Below the pieces are notes generated by a model. That model saw only the letters and a program-made list of their open reading frames with translations, did no database searches and was not told the DNA's origin. Shown in pieces: positions 1 through 7,332 of a stretch of DNA of 18,641 nucleotides; position 1 is the stretch's first letter; each line of letters begins with the position of its first letter. Source of the DNA: an uncultured Oscillospiraceae bacterium (lineage in GTDB: Bacteria > Bacillota > Clostridia > Oscillospirales > Acutalibacteraceae); assembly GCA_900549755.1 (NCBI GenBank), contig URPQ01000037.1, positions 1 through 18,641 of the forward strand, in the 5' to 3' direction. Made by a program: the position numbers and the translations under genes.

Positions 1-40
1 AGTCGAGGAGTGCAGGAATACTGTCGTATTTCAAATGACG

Positions 41-101
41 AGACAATATAAACGGACAAATTTTCCGCTATGGGAAGTATTGTACCCTGATTGTATTGTC
101 T
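41..101. repeat. 8-bp inverted repeat upstream of the first T-box
   Basis: AGACAATA at 41-48 and its exact reverse complement TATTGTCT at 94-101 flank the region expected to hold the promoter of the first leader, with a further partial copy, TATTGT, at 78-83. The arms are 45 bases apart, too far for a normal terminator, so an operator pair is conceivable. Nothing else supports this and chance is possible. Confidence 0.25.
88..96 (+). promoter_or_regulatory. Weak candidate extended -10 promoter of the first T-box unit
   Basis: Lining this leader up with the second one, whose promoter is clear, places the -10 box near 91-96 (TTGTAT). It is preceded directly by TGA, as in an extended -10 element. 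There is no good -35 hexamer 17 bases upstream. The assignment rests mainly on the alignment of the two leaders. Confidence 0.3.
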
Positions 102-112
102 AATCAAATTTA

Positions 113-374
113 AAAAAGCTGTGACGAAGACGGTCTGAAAATTAAGCTTTAAGAGAGCCGGTGGTTGGTGCGAACCGGCAGTGATAATTTCGTTTGACCC
201 ATCACTTCCGAGCCGGAGGGCTGAAATTTAAGTAGGTTTTCCCGTGATTGCTGCGTAAAGGCATAGGAATTGCTTGATTCCGAAGAGCGGCGGTTTTATA
301 ACCGCAATTTGAGTGGTACCGCGAGTGTTAATTCAACACCCGTCTCAAAGAAATTTGAGACGGGTGTTTTTTTA
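113..374 (+). promoter_or_regulatory. T-box riboswitch (aminoacyl-tRNA-sensing leader) of the first synthetase
   Basis: The landmarks of a T-box leader are present in order. There is a GACGAAGA segment (123-130) at the start of stem I, the apical GAGAG and GGTTGGTG motifs (152-170), AGTAGG after stem I (231-236), a hairpin at 289-304, and the T-box sequence with bulge TGGTACC (314-320). In the antiterminator, TTTGAG (308-313) pairs with CTCAAA (344-349). That pairing excludes the terminator at 335-373. Uncharged tRNA should therefore permit expression of the downstream gene. The specifier cannot be fixed by eye. After the loop-E-like GAA at 223-225 the codon is UUU (Phe) if one spacer base is allowed, or AUU (Ile) if it is adjacent. 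Confidence 0.93.
335..373 (+). terminator. T-box-controlled terminator 1
   Basis: A 15-bp perfect hairpin has arms at 335-349 and 354-368, a GAAA loop and a T tract running to 373. Its 5' arm overlaps the 3' strand of the antiterminator, so the two structures are mutually exclusive. This is the off state of the first leader. Confidence 0.93.
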
Positions 375-403
375 TTTTAATTTCATCAAGGAGGAAGTAA
401 AAA

Positions 404-2671
404 ATGGCAACAGTATCGACCGATAAATTAAAAGAGGTAGCAAAGCGAATTCGCGAAATGCGGGAGATATGCGACATTACCGAAACGGATATGGCGAAAA
501 AAACCGAAGTGAGCTTAGAAGATTACAGGGCTTACGAAAACGGCGAGCTTGATTTTCCGTTTACCTTTATTCATAAATGTTCCTTGGCTTTCGGAATAGG
601 AATAACCGATTTACTTGAAGGGCAGAGCGCCCACCTTTCCTCCTACACCGTTACCCGCAAGGGGCAGGGGCAGGAAACCGCTAAAGAGGACGGAATAGAA
701 ATTCAGAACTTAGCGCCGCTTTTCCGCAAAAAAATAGCCGAGCCTTATTGGGTGCGCTATGAATACAGCGAAGAGCTGCAAAACAAGCCGATACATTTAA
801 CAAAGCACTCCGGCCAGGAATTTGACTTTGTTATGAGCGGCAGACTAAAGGTGCAGATAGGCGAAAATGTGGAATATTTAAGCGAGGGCGACAGCATTTA
901 CTACAATTCCTCAACCCCCCACGGTATGATAGCGGTGGACGGCAGAGACTGCCTCTTCGTGGCGGTGGTGCTGCCCGGCGAGGACGTTAAGGAAAACGTT
1001 ATCCGCGATACCATAGTTTCGGCACATTCGGGCAATAAGGAATATGTTTCCTCAAAGTTCGTGGAATGTACAGAAGCCGAAAACGGCGCGCTGCAAAAAA
1101 TAGAGTTCAAAAATGAGGATAAATTCAACTTCGCCTTTGATATTGTGGACGAAATAGCGAAGAAAGCCCCCGAAAAGCTCGCAATGCTGCATATTGATAA
1201 GCACAAGGTTGAGCGCCGCTTTACCTTTAACGATATGAAGCGCGCCTCTAACCAGTGCGCAAACTACTTTAAATCGCTCGGCATTAAAAAGGGCGACCGC
1301 GTAATGCTGGTGCTCAAGCGCCACTACCAGTTCTGGTATGCAATACTGGCGCTGCACAAATTGGGCGCGGTTGCAATTCCCGCGACCAACCTGTTGCAGG
1401 AGCACGATTTTGACTACCGCTTTAACGCAGCGGAGGTAAGCGCAATAGTATGTACCGCCGACGGCGACGTGGCGCACCAGGTCGATTTGGCAGAGCCTGC
1501 AAGCCCCACCCTTAAAACCAAAATACTGGTGGGCGGCGAGCGCGAGGGCTGGCATAATTTCGATGAGGAATTCCCGCTTTTCTCGGCGCACTTCTACCGT
1601 ACCGAGGATACCGCCTGCGGCAACGACTTAATGCTTATGTTCTTCACATCCGGCACAACTGGCTACCCGAAAATTGCGGCGCATAACTATAAATACGCGC
1701 TCGGTCACTATGTCACGGCGAAATACTGGCACGGCGTAGATGAAAACGGGCTGCACTTCACCATTTCGGAAACCGGCTGGGGCAAGGCGCTCTGGGGCAA
1801 GCTTTACGGGCAGTGGCTGTGCGAGGGCGCGGTGTTTACATACGATTTCGACCGCTTTGACGCGGCGGATATACTGCCTATGTTTGCAAAGTACCATATA
1901 ACCACCTTCTGCGCGCCGCCGACGATGCTCAGAATGATGATAAAGCAGGATATCTCGCAGTACGATTTATCCTCAATAAAGCATATGACCACGGCGGGCG
2001 AGGCGCTTAATCCGGAGGTTTACCGTCAGTTTGAAAAGGCTACGGGGCTGCAGATAATGGAGGGCTTTGGGCAGACAGAGCTTACCTTAATGATAGCAAA
2101 CCTTATGGGCAACAGCCATAAGTTAGGCTCAATGGGCAAGCCTACGCCCGCATATGACGTGGATATATTAGACCCCGACGGCAACCCCGTACCCGACGGC
2201 GAAACAGGCGAGATTGTGGTTAAGACCTCGGATAAAGTACCCTGCGGACTGTTTGCGGGATATTATAAAAACCAGGAAAAGACCGACGAGGTATGGCACG
2301 ATGGCTATTACCACACGGGCGATACCGCGTGGCGTGACGAGGACGGCTTTTACTGGTATGTGGGCAGAGTGGACGACGTTATCAAGTCTTCGGGCTACCG
2401 CATAGGGCCGTTCGAGATAGAAAGCGTAATAATGGAGCTGCCCTATGTGCTTGAATGTGGCGTTTCCGCCGCGCCCGACGAGGTTCGCGGGCAGGTGGTA
2501 AAGGCAAGCATAGTGCTTGTAAAGGGCACAGAACCGACCGAGGAGCTTAAAAAGGAAATTCAGGATTACGTTAAGCACCACACCGCGCCCTATAAATACC
2601 CCCGCATAGTGGTATTTAAAGACGAGCTGCCCAAGACCATAAGCGGTAAGATTCAAAGGAATAAGCTTTAA
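404..2671 (+). CDS. XRE-cupin-acyl-CoA synthetase fusion protein (MACS family), copy 1
   Basis: This 755-residue protein should activate a carboxylic acid with ATP and CoA, giving acyl-CoA, AMP and pyrophosphate. Residues 8-72 resemble an XRE helix-turn-helix. Residues 130-190 form a cupin with H135, E139, GD 162-163 and H173. Residues 235-755 are a full adenylate-forming enzyme closest in pattern to medium-chain acyl-CoA synthetases (ACSM type): P-loop TSGTTGYPK 415-423, GFGQTE 554-559, HTGD ending at D640, GYRIGP 664-669 and catalytic-type K749 in SGKIQR. The start follows AAGGAGG at 390-396 and lies just after the T-box terminator. The synthetase class is secure. The substrate is not, though a branched-chain or aryl acid is inferred from the VOR and aminotransferase genes downstream. 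DNA binding by the HTH is unproven, since its recognition helix is rather acidic. Confidence 0.9.
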   Translation: MATVSTDKLKEVAKRIREMREICDITETDMAKKTEVSLEDYRAYENGELDFPFTFIHKCSLAFGIGITDLLEGQSAHLSSYTVTRKGQGQETAKEDGIEIQNLAPLFRKKIAEPYWVRYEYSEELQNKPIHLTKHSGQEFDFVMSGRLKVQIGENVEYLSEGDSIYYNSSTPHGMIAVDGRDCLFVAVVLPGEDVKENVIRDTIVSAHSGNKEYVSSKFVECTEAENGALQKIEFKNEDKFNFAFDIVDEIAKKAPEKLAMLHIDKHKVERRFTFNDMKRASNQCANYFKSLGIKKGDRVMLVLKRHYQFWYAILALHKLGAVAIPATNLLQEHDFDYRFNAAEVSAIVCTADGDVAHQVDLAEPASPTLKTKILVGGEREGWHNFDEEFPLFSAHFYRTEDTACGNDLMLMFFTSGTTGYPKIAAHNYKYALGHYVTAKYWHGVDENGLHFTISETGWGKALWGKLYGQWLCEGAVFTYDFDRFDAADILPMFAKYHITTFCAPPTMLRMMIKQDISQYDLSSIKHMTTAGEALNPEVYRQFEKATGLQIMEGFGQTELTLMIANLMGNSHKLGSMGKPTPAYDVDILDPDGNPVPDGETGEIVVKTSDKVPCGLFAGYYKNQEKTDEVWHDGYYHTGDTAWRDEDGFYWYVGRVDDVIKSSGYRIGPFEIESVIMELPYVLECGVSAAPDEVRGQVVKASIVLVKGTEPTEELKKEIQDYVKHHTAPYKYPRIVVFKDELPKTISGKIQRNKL

Positions 2672-2693
2672 TTCCGAATTCCGAATTAAAATA

Positions 2694-2722
2694 TTGACAA
2701 ATTTCCAAAACTGTGATAAAAT
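2694..2722 (+). promoter_or_regulatory. Sigma-A promoter of the second T-box operon
   Basis: TTGACA (2694-2699) and TAAAAT (2717-2722) are separated by exactly 17 bases, giving a start near 2729, just before the second T-box leader. The promoter begins 22 bases after the first synthetase stops, so the two synthetases are separately transcribed. Any readthrough from the first would also meet the second T-box terminator. Confidence 0.85.
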
Positions 2723-2736
2723 ACCAATATCAAATT

Positions 2737-3019
2737 AAAAAGGCGCCGACGAAGAGGGCGCAGACTATCTGTTTTTAAGAGAGGCAGCGGTTGGTGAAAG
2801 CTGCTGAATAGGGGTTTGCGTTTGTAGCTTCTGAGCCGGGAGGAAGAAAGCGTGCTTGCGAGTAGACCCTCTCCGTGATTGCTGCGTAAATGCATAGGAA
2901 TTGCTTGATTCCAAGAGGGGCGGTTTTAATACCGCAATTTGAGTGGTACCGCGGGTAACCGAAAAGTTTTTAAATTCGGCGCTCGTCTCAAAGTAACAGC
3001 TTTGGGGCGGGCGCTTTTT
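2737..3019 (+). promoter_or_regulatory. T-box riboswitch of the second synthetase/VOR operon
   Basis: The architecture matches the first leader: GACGAAGA (2748-2755), GAGAG and GGTTGGTG apical motifs (2779-2796), AGTAG (2861-2865), a hairpin near 2919-2935, and T-box bulge TGGTACC (2944-2950) flanked by TTTGAG (2938-2943), which can pair with CTCAAA (2987-2992). The segment from CCGTGATTGCTGCG to the T-box is nearly identical in the two leaders, while stem I and the specifier region differ. The 3' side of the specifier loop lies about 2846-2857. Readings including GUG (Val), CUU (Leu) and GCG (Ala) are possible and no choice is safe by eye. It should control the whole run to 9699. Confidence 0.93.
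2979..3019 (+). terminator. T-box-controlled terminator 2
   Basis: A 15-bp hairpin with some G-U pairs has arms at 2979-2993 and 3000-3014 and is followed by five T residues (3015-3019). The 5' arm contains the CTCAAA needed by the antiterminator, so it competes with it. Confidence 0.92.
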
Positions 3020-3045
3020 CCGTCCCTTGAAAGGGAGTAAGAAAA

Positions 3046-5337
3046 ATGGAACAAATGACAGGGCTTGATTTCAAATTAGGCGAAATTGCGGGCAGAATAA
3101 GGGAGCTGCGCGAAATTGAGGGGCTTACCGCCGCCGATATGGCTAAAAAGACCGCCGTAAGTGAAGAAGAATACCTTGCCTGCGAAAACGGCAGGAGCGA
3201 CTTAAACTTTGCCTTTATTTACCGCTGTGCGCTGGCTTTCGGCGTTGATGTTACCGATATTATCGAGGGGCAAAGCCCTAACCTTAAATCCTACACCGTA
3301 ACCCGCCGCGGCGAGGGGCAGCGCATTGAAAAGGCACACGGTATGACCTACTATAACCTTGCCGCGTCTTTCAAAAACCGCATAGCCGAGCCGCTTTATG
3401 TTAAAAGCGTGTTCAGCGAGGAGGCGCAGCACCGCGATATTGAGCTTACCACCCATACAGGGCAGGAGTGCGACCTTATTATTGAGGGTAAGCTAAAGGT
3501 TCAGGTGGGCGAGCATAAAGAGGTTTTAGGCCCCGGCGACAGCATTTATTACGACAGCTCAACCCCCCACGGAATGATTGCGGTGGACGGCAGGGACTGC
3601 ATATTCTACGCAATTGTTTTAAACCCGACGGGCGAGCCGATACCGGAACTTACGGGAACAAAGCCGAATGAAGAAATAACCCCCATATCGCGCGACGATA
3701 ATAAGGACAGAATTTACAGGCAGTTTATTGATATTACCGAGAACGAAAACGGCACGCCGCTTTCAATTAAGTTTAAAAATACCGAGCGCTTTAATTTCGC
3801 CTTTGACCTTGTGGACGCATTGGCGGATAAAGACCCCGAAAAGCTTGCAATGCTGCATATTTCGCGGGATAAGACCGAGCGCCGCTTTACCTTTAAAGAT
3901 TTAAAGAAAGCCTCTAACCAGTGTGCGAACTACTTTAAATCTTTAGGCATTAAAAAGGGCGACCGCGTAATGCTGGTGCTAAAGCGCCACTATCAGTTCT
4001 GGTTTGCAATGCTGGGTCTTAATAAGCTGGGAGCTGTTGCGATTCCCGCCACCAATCAGCTGCAGGAGCACGATTTCAGCTACCGCTTTAAGGCGGCGGG
4101 CGTTAAGGCGATTATCTGCACGGCGGACGGCGATACCGCCCACCAAGCCGATATTGCCGAAAAGGATTACGGTAAGCCGCTTATAAAGCTTATTGTAAAC
4201 GGCGAGCGAGAGGGCTGGCGCAGCTTTGACGAGGAATACAGGCTTTACAGCACCCACTATGAAAGAACGGCGGACGCACCCTGCGGCGACGACCTTATGC
4301 TTATGTTCTTTACATCGGGCACAAGCGGCTACCCGAAAATTGCGGCGCACAGCTATAAATACGCGCTCGGGCACTTCCACACCGCGAAATACTGGCACAA
4401 TGTTGACCCCGACGGTCTGCATTTCACCATTTCCGATACGGGCTGGGCAAAAGCCATGTGGGGCAAGCTTTACGGGCAGTGGCTGTGCGAGGCGGCAACC
4501 TTTGTTTACGATTTCGACCGCTTTGACGCGGCTGACATACTGCCTATGTTTGCAAAATATCACATTACCACATTCTGCGCGCCGCCTACAATGCTCAGAA
4601 TGATGATAAAGCAGGATATTTCGCAGTATGATTTTTCGTCCGTTAAGCATATGACCACGGCGGGCGAGGCGCTTAACCCCGAGGTTTACCGCCAGTTTGA
4701 AAAGGCTACGGGGCTGCAAATATTAGAGGGCTTCGGGCAGAGCGAAAGCACCATGATTATAGGCAATATGACGGGCGAGCCGCATAAAATAGGCTCAATG
4801 GGCAAGCCCGCGCCGATATATGACGTTGATATTATTGACGCGGACGGTAAATCCGTTCCCGCGGGCGAGACGGGCGAAATAGTGATAAATATTAAAAACG
4901 GTTTGCCCTGCGGTCTTGCAACCTGCTACTACGGCGATAAGGAAAAGACCGACGAGACCTGGCACGACGGCTATTACCACACGGGCGATACCGCGTGGCG
5001 TGATGAGGACGGCTTTTACTGGTATGTGGGCAGAATTGACGATGTTATTAAGTCCTCGGGCTACCGCATAGGTCCGTTTGAGATTGAAAGCGTTATAATG
5101 GAGCTGCCCTATGTGCTTGAATGTGGCGTTTCAGCCGCTCCCGACCCCGTTCGCGGGCAGGTGGTAAAGGCAAGCATAGTGCTGGTTAAAGGCACCGAAG
5201 CGACAGAGGAGCTTAAAAAAGAAATTCAGACCTATGTTAAGGCGCACACCGCGCCATATAAATATCCGCGGATTGTAGTATTTAAGGATAGCCTGCCGAA
5301 AACCACAAGCGGCAAAATTCAGCGAAATAAGCTGTAA
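3046..5337 (+). CDS. XRE-cupin-acyl-CoA synthetase fusion protein (MACS family), copy 2
   Basis: This 763-residue paralogue has the same three-part layout: XRE helix-turn-helix about 15-75, cupin about 135-195 (H137, H175), and adenylate-forming synthetase about 245-763 with P-loop TSGTSGYPK 423-431, GFGQSE 562-567 and K757. The start follows AAGGGAG (3031-3037); an in-frame ATG three codons later is less well placed. The last 150 residues are almost identical to copy 1. The segment after the GQ[ST]E motif, which lines the acyl pocket in this family, reads STMIIGNMTG here and LTLMIANLMG in copy 1, so the substrates may differ. Only 34 bases separate it from the next gene, with no promoter or terminator between, so it should be co-transcribed with the VOR genes and supply their acyl-CoA. 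The exact acid is unknown. Confidence 0.9.
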   Translation: MEQMTGLDFKLGEIAGRIRELREIEGLTAADMAKKTAVSEEEYLACENGRSDLNFAFIYRCALAFGVDVTDIIEGQSPNLKSYTVTRRGEGQRIEKAHGMTYYNLAASFKNRIAEPLYVKSVFSEEAQHRDIELTTHTGQECDLIIEGKLKVQVGEHKEVLGPGDSIYYDSSTPHGMIAVDGRDCIFYAIVLNPTGEPIPELTGTKPNEEITPISRDDNKDRIYRQFIDITENENGTPLSIKFKNTERFNFAFDLVDALADKDPEKLAMLHISRDKTERRFTFKDLKKASNQCANYFKSLGIKKGDRVMLVLKRHYQFWFAMLGLNKLGAVAIPATNQLQEHDFSYRFKAAGVKAIICTADGDTAHQADIAEKDYGKPLIKLIVNGEREGWRSFDEEYRLYSTHYERTADAPCGDDLMLMFFTSGTSGYPKIAAHSYKYALGHFHTAKYWHNVDPDGLHFTISDTGWAKAMWGKLYGQWLCEAATFVYDFDRFDAADILPMFAKYHITTFCAPPTMLRMMIKQDISQYDFSSVKHMTTAGEALNPEVYRQFEKATGLQILEGFGQSESTMIIGNMTGEPHKIGSMGKPAPIYDVDIIDADGKSVPAGETGEIVINIKNGLPCGLATCYYGDKEKTDETWHDGYYHTGDTAWRDEDGFYWYVGRIDDVIKSSGYRIGPFEIESVIMELPYVLECGVSAAPDPVRGQVVKASIVLVKGTEATEELKKEIQTYVKAHTAPYKYPRIVVFKDSLPKTTSGKIQRNKL

Positions 5338-5371
5338 TTCCACATTCCCAATTAAAAACGGTGGTGATTAT

Positions 5372-6034
5372 ATGAAATTTAAAAGATTAACCCTGCTTTG
5401 CGGGCACTACGGCAGCGGCAAAACAAATGTTGCGGTAAACTTTGCGTTTGATCTTAAAAAGCAGTATAACAGTGTTGCAATAGCCGATCTTGATATTGTA
5501 AACCCATATTTCAGAACAAAGGACAGCGCAAAGGAGCTTGAAAGCGCGGGCATAGAGCTTATCTGCTCGGAATATGCGGGAACGAACATTGATATTCCCG
5601 CAATGCCGCAGCAAATGTATATGATAACCGACTGTAAGGACAAAAGATTTATTCTTGATATAGGCGGCGATGACCGCGGCGCGCTGGCGCTCGGGCGGTT
5701 AGCCCCCGCAATAATCAAGGAAAATGACTACGATATGCTTATGGTTATAAACTGCTTTCGCCCTTTAACTCGCAAGGCGGCGGAAACAATAGAGGTTATG
5801 CGTGAAATAGAGTATGCGGGCGGCATTAAATTTACGGGGCTTGTGAATAACTCAAACTTAGGGGAGGAAACCACGCCCGAGGACGTTCTGTCCTCTTTAC
5901 CGTATGCGGAAGATGTGTCAAAACTGTCGGGTCTGCCGATAGCCTGCACCACCGTACATAACACCGTTTATGACGCTTTAAAGGGTAAAATAAACGGTTT
6001 ATATTCAATAAATTTACAGCCGAAAATAAACTGA
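5372..6034 (+). CDS. ParA/MinD-like P-loop ATPase in the VOR operon
   Basis: This is a 220-residue cytoplasmic P-loop NTPase. The Walker A motif is GHYGSGKT (11-18), a conserved ADLDIVNPYF stretch follows at 38-47, and a Walker-B-like ILDIGGDD lies at 94-101. The pattern fits the CobQ/CobB/MinD/ParA nucleotide-binding superfamily. No CxxC Fe-S carrier motif of the Mrp/ApbC type, no membrane segment and no DNA-binding domain are visible. It lies between the acyl-CoA synthetase and the ferredoxin subunit, 14 bases before the latter, so it is almost certainly in the operon. To my knowledge similar ATPases accompany VOR-type operons in other Clostridia, but no function is established. A role in assembling or loading the oxidoreductase is a guess. 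Confidence 0.82.
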   Translation: MKFKRLTLLCGHYGSGKTNVAVNFAFDLKKQYNSVAIADLDIVNPYFRTKDSAKELESAGIELICSEYAGTNIDIPAMPQQMYMITDCKDKRFILDIGGDDRGALALGRLAPAIIKENDYDMLMVINCFRPLTRKAAETIEVMREIEYAGGIKFTGLVNNSNLGEETTPEDVLSSLPYAEDVSKLSGLPIACTTVHNTVYDALKGKINGLYSINLQPKIN

Positions 6035-6048
6035 AAGGAAGTAATACA

Positions 6049-6255
6049 ATGGCAAAACTGACATTTAAAACCGACAACTGCAAGGGCTGCGGGCTTTGCG
6101 TGGACGTATGTCCCAAAAAGGTGCTGCGCCTTGCAACCGACAAGATCAACAAAAAGGGTCACCACCCCGTAGAGGCGGCGAACGAGGCGGATTGCATCGC
6201 CTGCGCCTTCTGCGCCACCATGTGTCCCGATTGTATTATTAAAATAGAAAGGTGA
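6049..6255 (+). CDS. 2-oxoacid:ferredoxin oxidoreductase delta subunit (2x[4Fe-4S])
   Basis: This 68-residue ferredoxin-like subunit carries two complete [4Fe-4S] motifs: C11-C14-C17-C21 and C49-C52-C55-C59, both CxxCxxCxxxC followed by proline. It has the small size of separate delta subunits of four-subunit 2-oxoacid oxidoreductases. In those enzymes it relays electrons between the catalytic centre and free ferredoxin. The order delta-alpha-beta-gamma in this operon is typical of clostridial VOR/KOR loci. An AAGGAAG ribosome binding site precedes the ATG. Confidence 0.92.
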   Translation: MAKLTFKTDNCKGCGLCVDVCPKKVLRLATDKINKKGHHPVEAANEADCIACAFCATMCPDCIIKIER

Positions 6256-6264
6256 GTGAAAAAT

Positions 6265-7332
6265 ATGTCCGATAAGGTTCTTATGAAAGGCAACGAGGCA
6301 ATTGCCGAGGCCGCGATAATAGCGGGCTGCCGCCATTATTTCGGCTACCCCATAACCCCGCAGACCGAAATTGCCGCATATATGGCTAAAAGAATGCCGA
6401 AAATAGGCGGCACGTTTTTGCAGGCTGAAAGCGAAATTGCCGCAATAAATATGGTTTACGGCGTTTCTTCCACGGGTCACAGGGTTATGACCTCATCCTC
6501 AAGCCCCGGTATATCGCTTAAGGGCGAGGGGCTTTCCTACCTTGCGGGAGCGGATTTGCCCGCGCTTGTTGTAAACGTTCAGCGCGGCGGACCGGGTCTC
6601 GGCGGCATACAGCCCTCGCAGTCGGATTATTTTCAGGCTACAAAGGGCGGCGCGCACGGCGATTTTCATATGATAGTTTTAGCCCCCTCCTCCGTTCAGG
6701 AAATGGCGGACCTGACCGTTAAGGGCTTCGAGCTTGCCGATAAATACCGTATGACCTCTATGATTTTGGCGGACGGCACAATGGGGCAGATGATGGAGCC
6801 TGTATCACTCAATTACGATATTAAGCCAAGGCCTGAAAAGCCGTGGACCACCACAGGCACCAAAATGGCAAGAAAGCATAACATAGTAAACTCGCTGTCG
6901 CTTGTGCCCGAGGAGCTTGAAAGGCTTAATTTTGAGCGCTACGAGCGCTATAAAACGGTAGAAGAAAACGAGACTATGTATGAGGAATATATGACCGAGG
7001 ACGCCGAAATCGTAATAGCGGCGTTCGGCATAGCGGCGCGCGTTTCAAAAAACGCAATAACCGAAGCCCGCAAAAAGGGCATAAAGGTGGGTATGATACG
7101 CCCCATAACCCTGTGGCCGTTCCCCGAAAAGCCGTTTAAAAAGGCGGCGCAAACCGCAAAGCAGTTTATTTCGGTTGAGCTTTCAATGGGTCAGATGATT
7201 GAGGACGTAAAGCTTGCTACGGAGTGCAGGGTGCCCGTAACCCTTTGCAACCGCACGGGCGGTATGATACCCTCGCCCGATATGGTGTTAAAGGCTATAG
7301 AAAAAGCCGCAGAAAACGGAGGTGCAAAATAA
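6265..7332 (+). CDS. vorB: 3-methyl-2-oxobutanoate:ferredoxin oxidoreductase alpha subunit (VorB)
   Basis: This 355-residue alpha subunit belongs to the VOR/KOR family, which interconverts a 2-oxoacid plus CoA and oxidised ferredoxin with acyl-CoA, CO2 and reduced ferredoxin. Family landmarks are YPITPQTE (28-35), AESEIAA (54-60), SSSSPGISL (77-85) and QRGGPGLG (106-113). A GTG nine bases earlier (6256) is in frame, but the AGGTGA ribosome binding site at 6250-6255 fits the ATG at 6265, so I use that. The stop overlaps the next start (TAATG). Substrate class cannot be read from the subunit alone, and 2-oxoglutarate or aryl-pyruvate enzymes are close relatives. The aminotransferase downstream favours branched-chain 2-oxoacids. 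Gene naming for VOR subunits varies between organisms. Confidence 0.9.
   Translation: MSDKVLMKGNEAIAEAAIIAGCRHYFGYPITPQTEIAAYMAKRMPKIGGTFLQAESEIAAINMVYGVSSTGHRVMTSSSSPGISLKGEGLSYLAGADLPALVVNVQRGGPGLGGIQPSQSDYFQATKGGAHGDFHMIVLAPSSVQEMADLTVKGFELADKYRMTSMILADGTMGQMMEPVSLNYDIKPRPEKPWTTTGTKMARKHNIVNSLSLVPEELERLNFERYERYKTVEENETMYEEYMTEDAEIVIAAFGIAARVSKNAITEARKKGIKVGMIRPITLWPFPEKPFKKAAQTAKQFISVELSMGQMIEDVKLATECRVPVTLCNRTGGMIPSPDMVLKAIEKAAENGGAK

Noticed and set aside
3979..4719. Long minus-strand frame of 246 codons inside the second synthetase gene
   Set aside because: It is antisense to a strongly conserved enzyme domain, has no ribosome binding site and a composition typical of codon shadow. A similar frame lies at 1052-1591 in the first copy.
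5338..5371. Separate promoter for the VOR genes
   Set aside because: The 34-base gap holds only a ribosome binding site; no -35/-10 pair is visible near the end of the second synthetase gene.
6256..6264. GTG start for vorB giving three extra residues
   Set aside because: It overlaps the AGGTGA ribosome binding site, which is properly spaced for the ATG at 6265.
7224..7331. Longer amino end for the VOR beta subunit
   Set aside because: It would overlap vorB by over 100 bases, and the added residues look like a frame shadow. ATG 7332 has a strong ribosome binding site and overlaps the vorB stop by one base.
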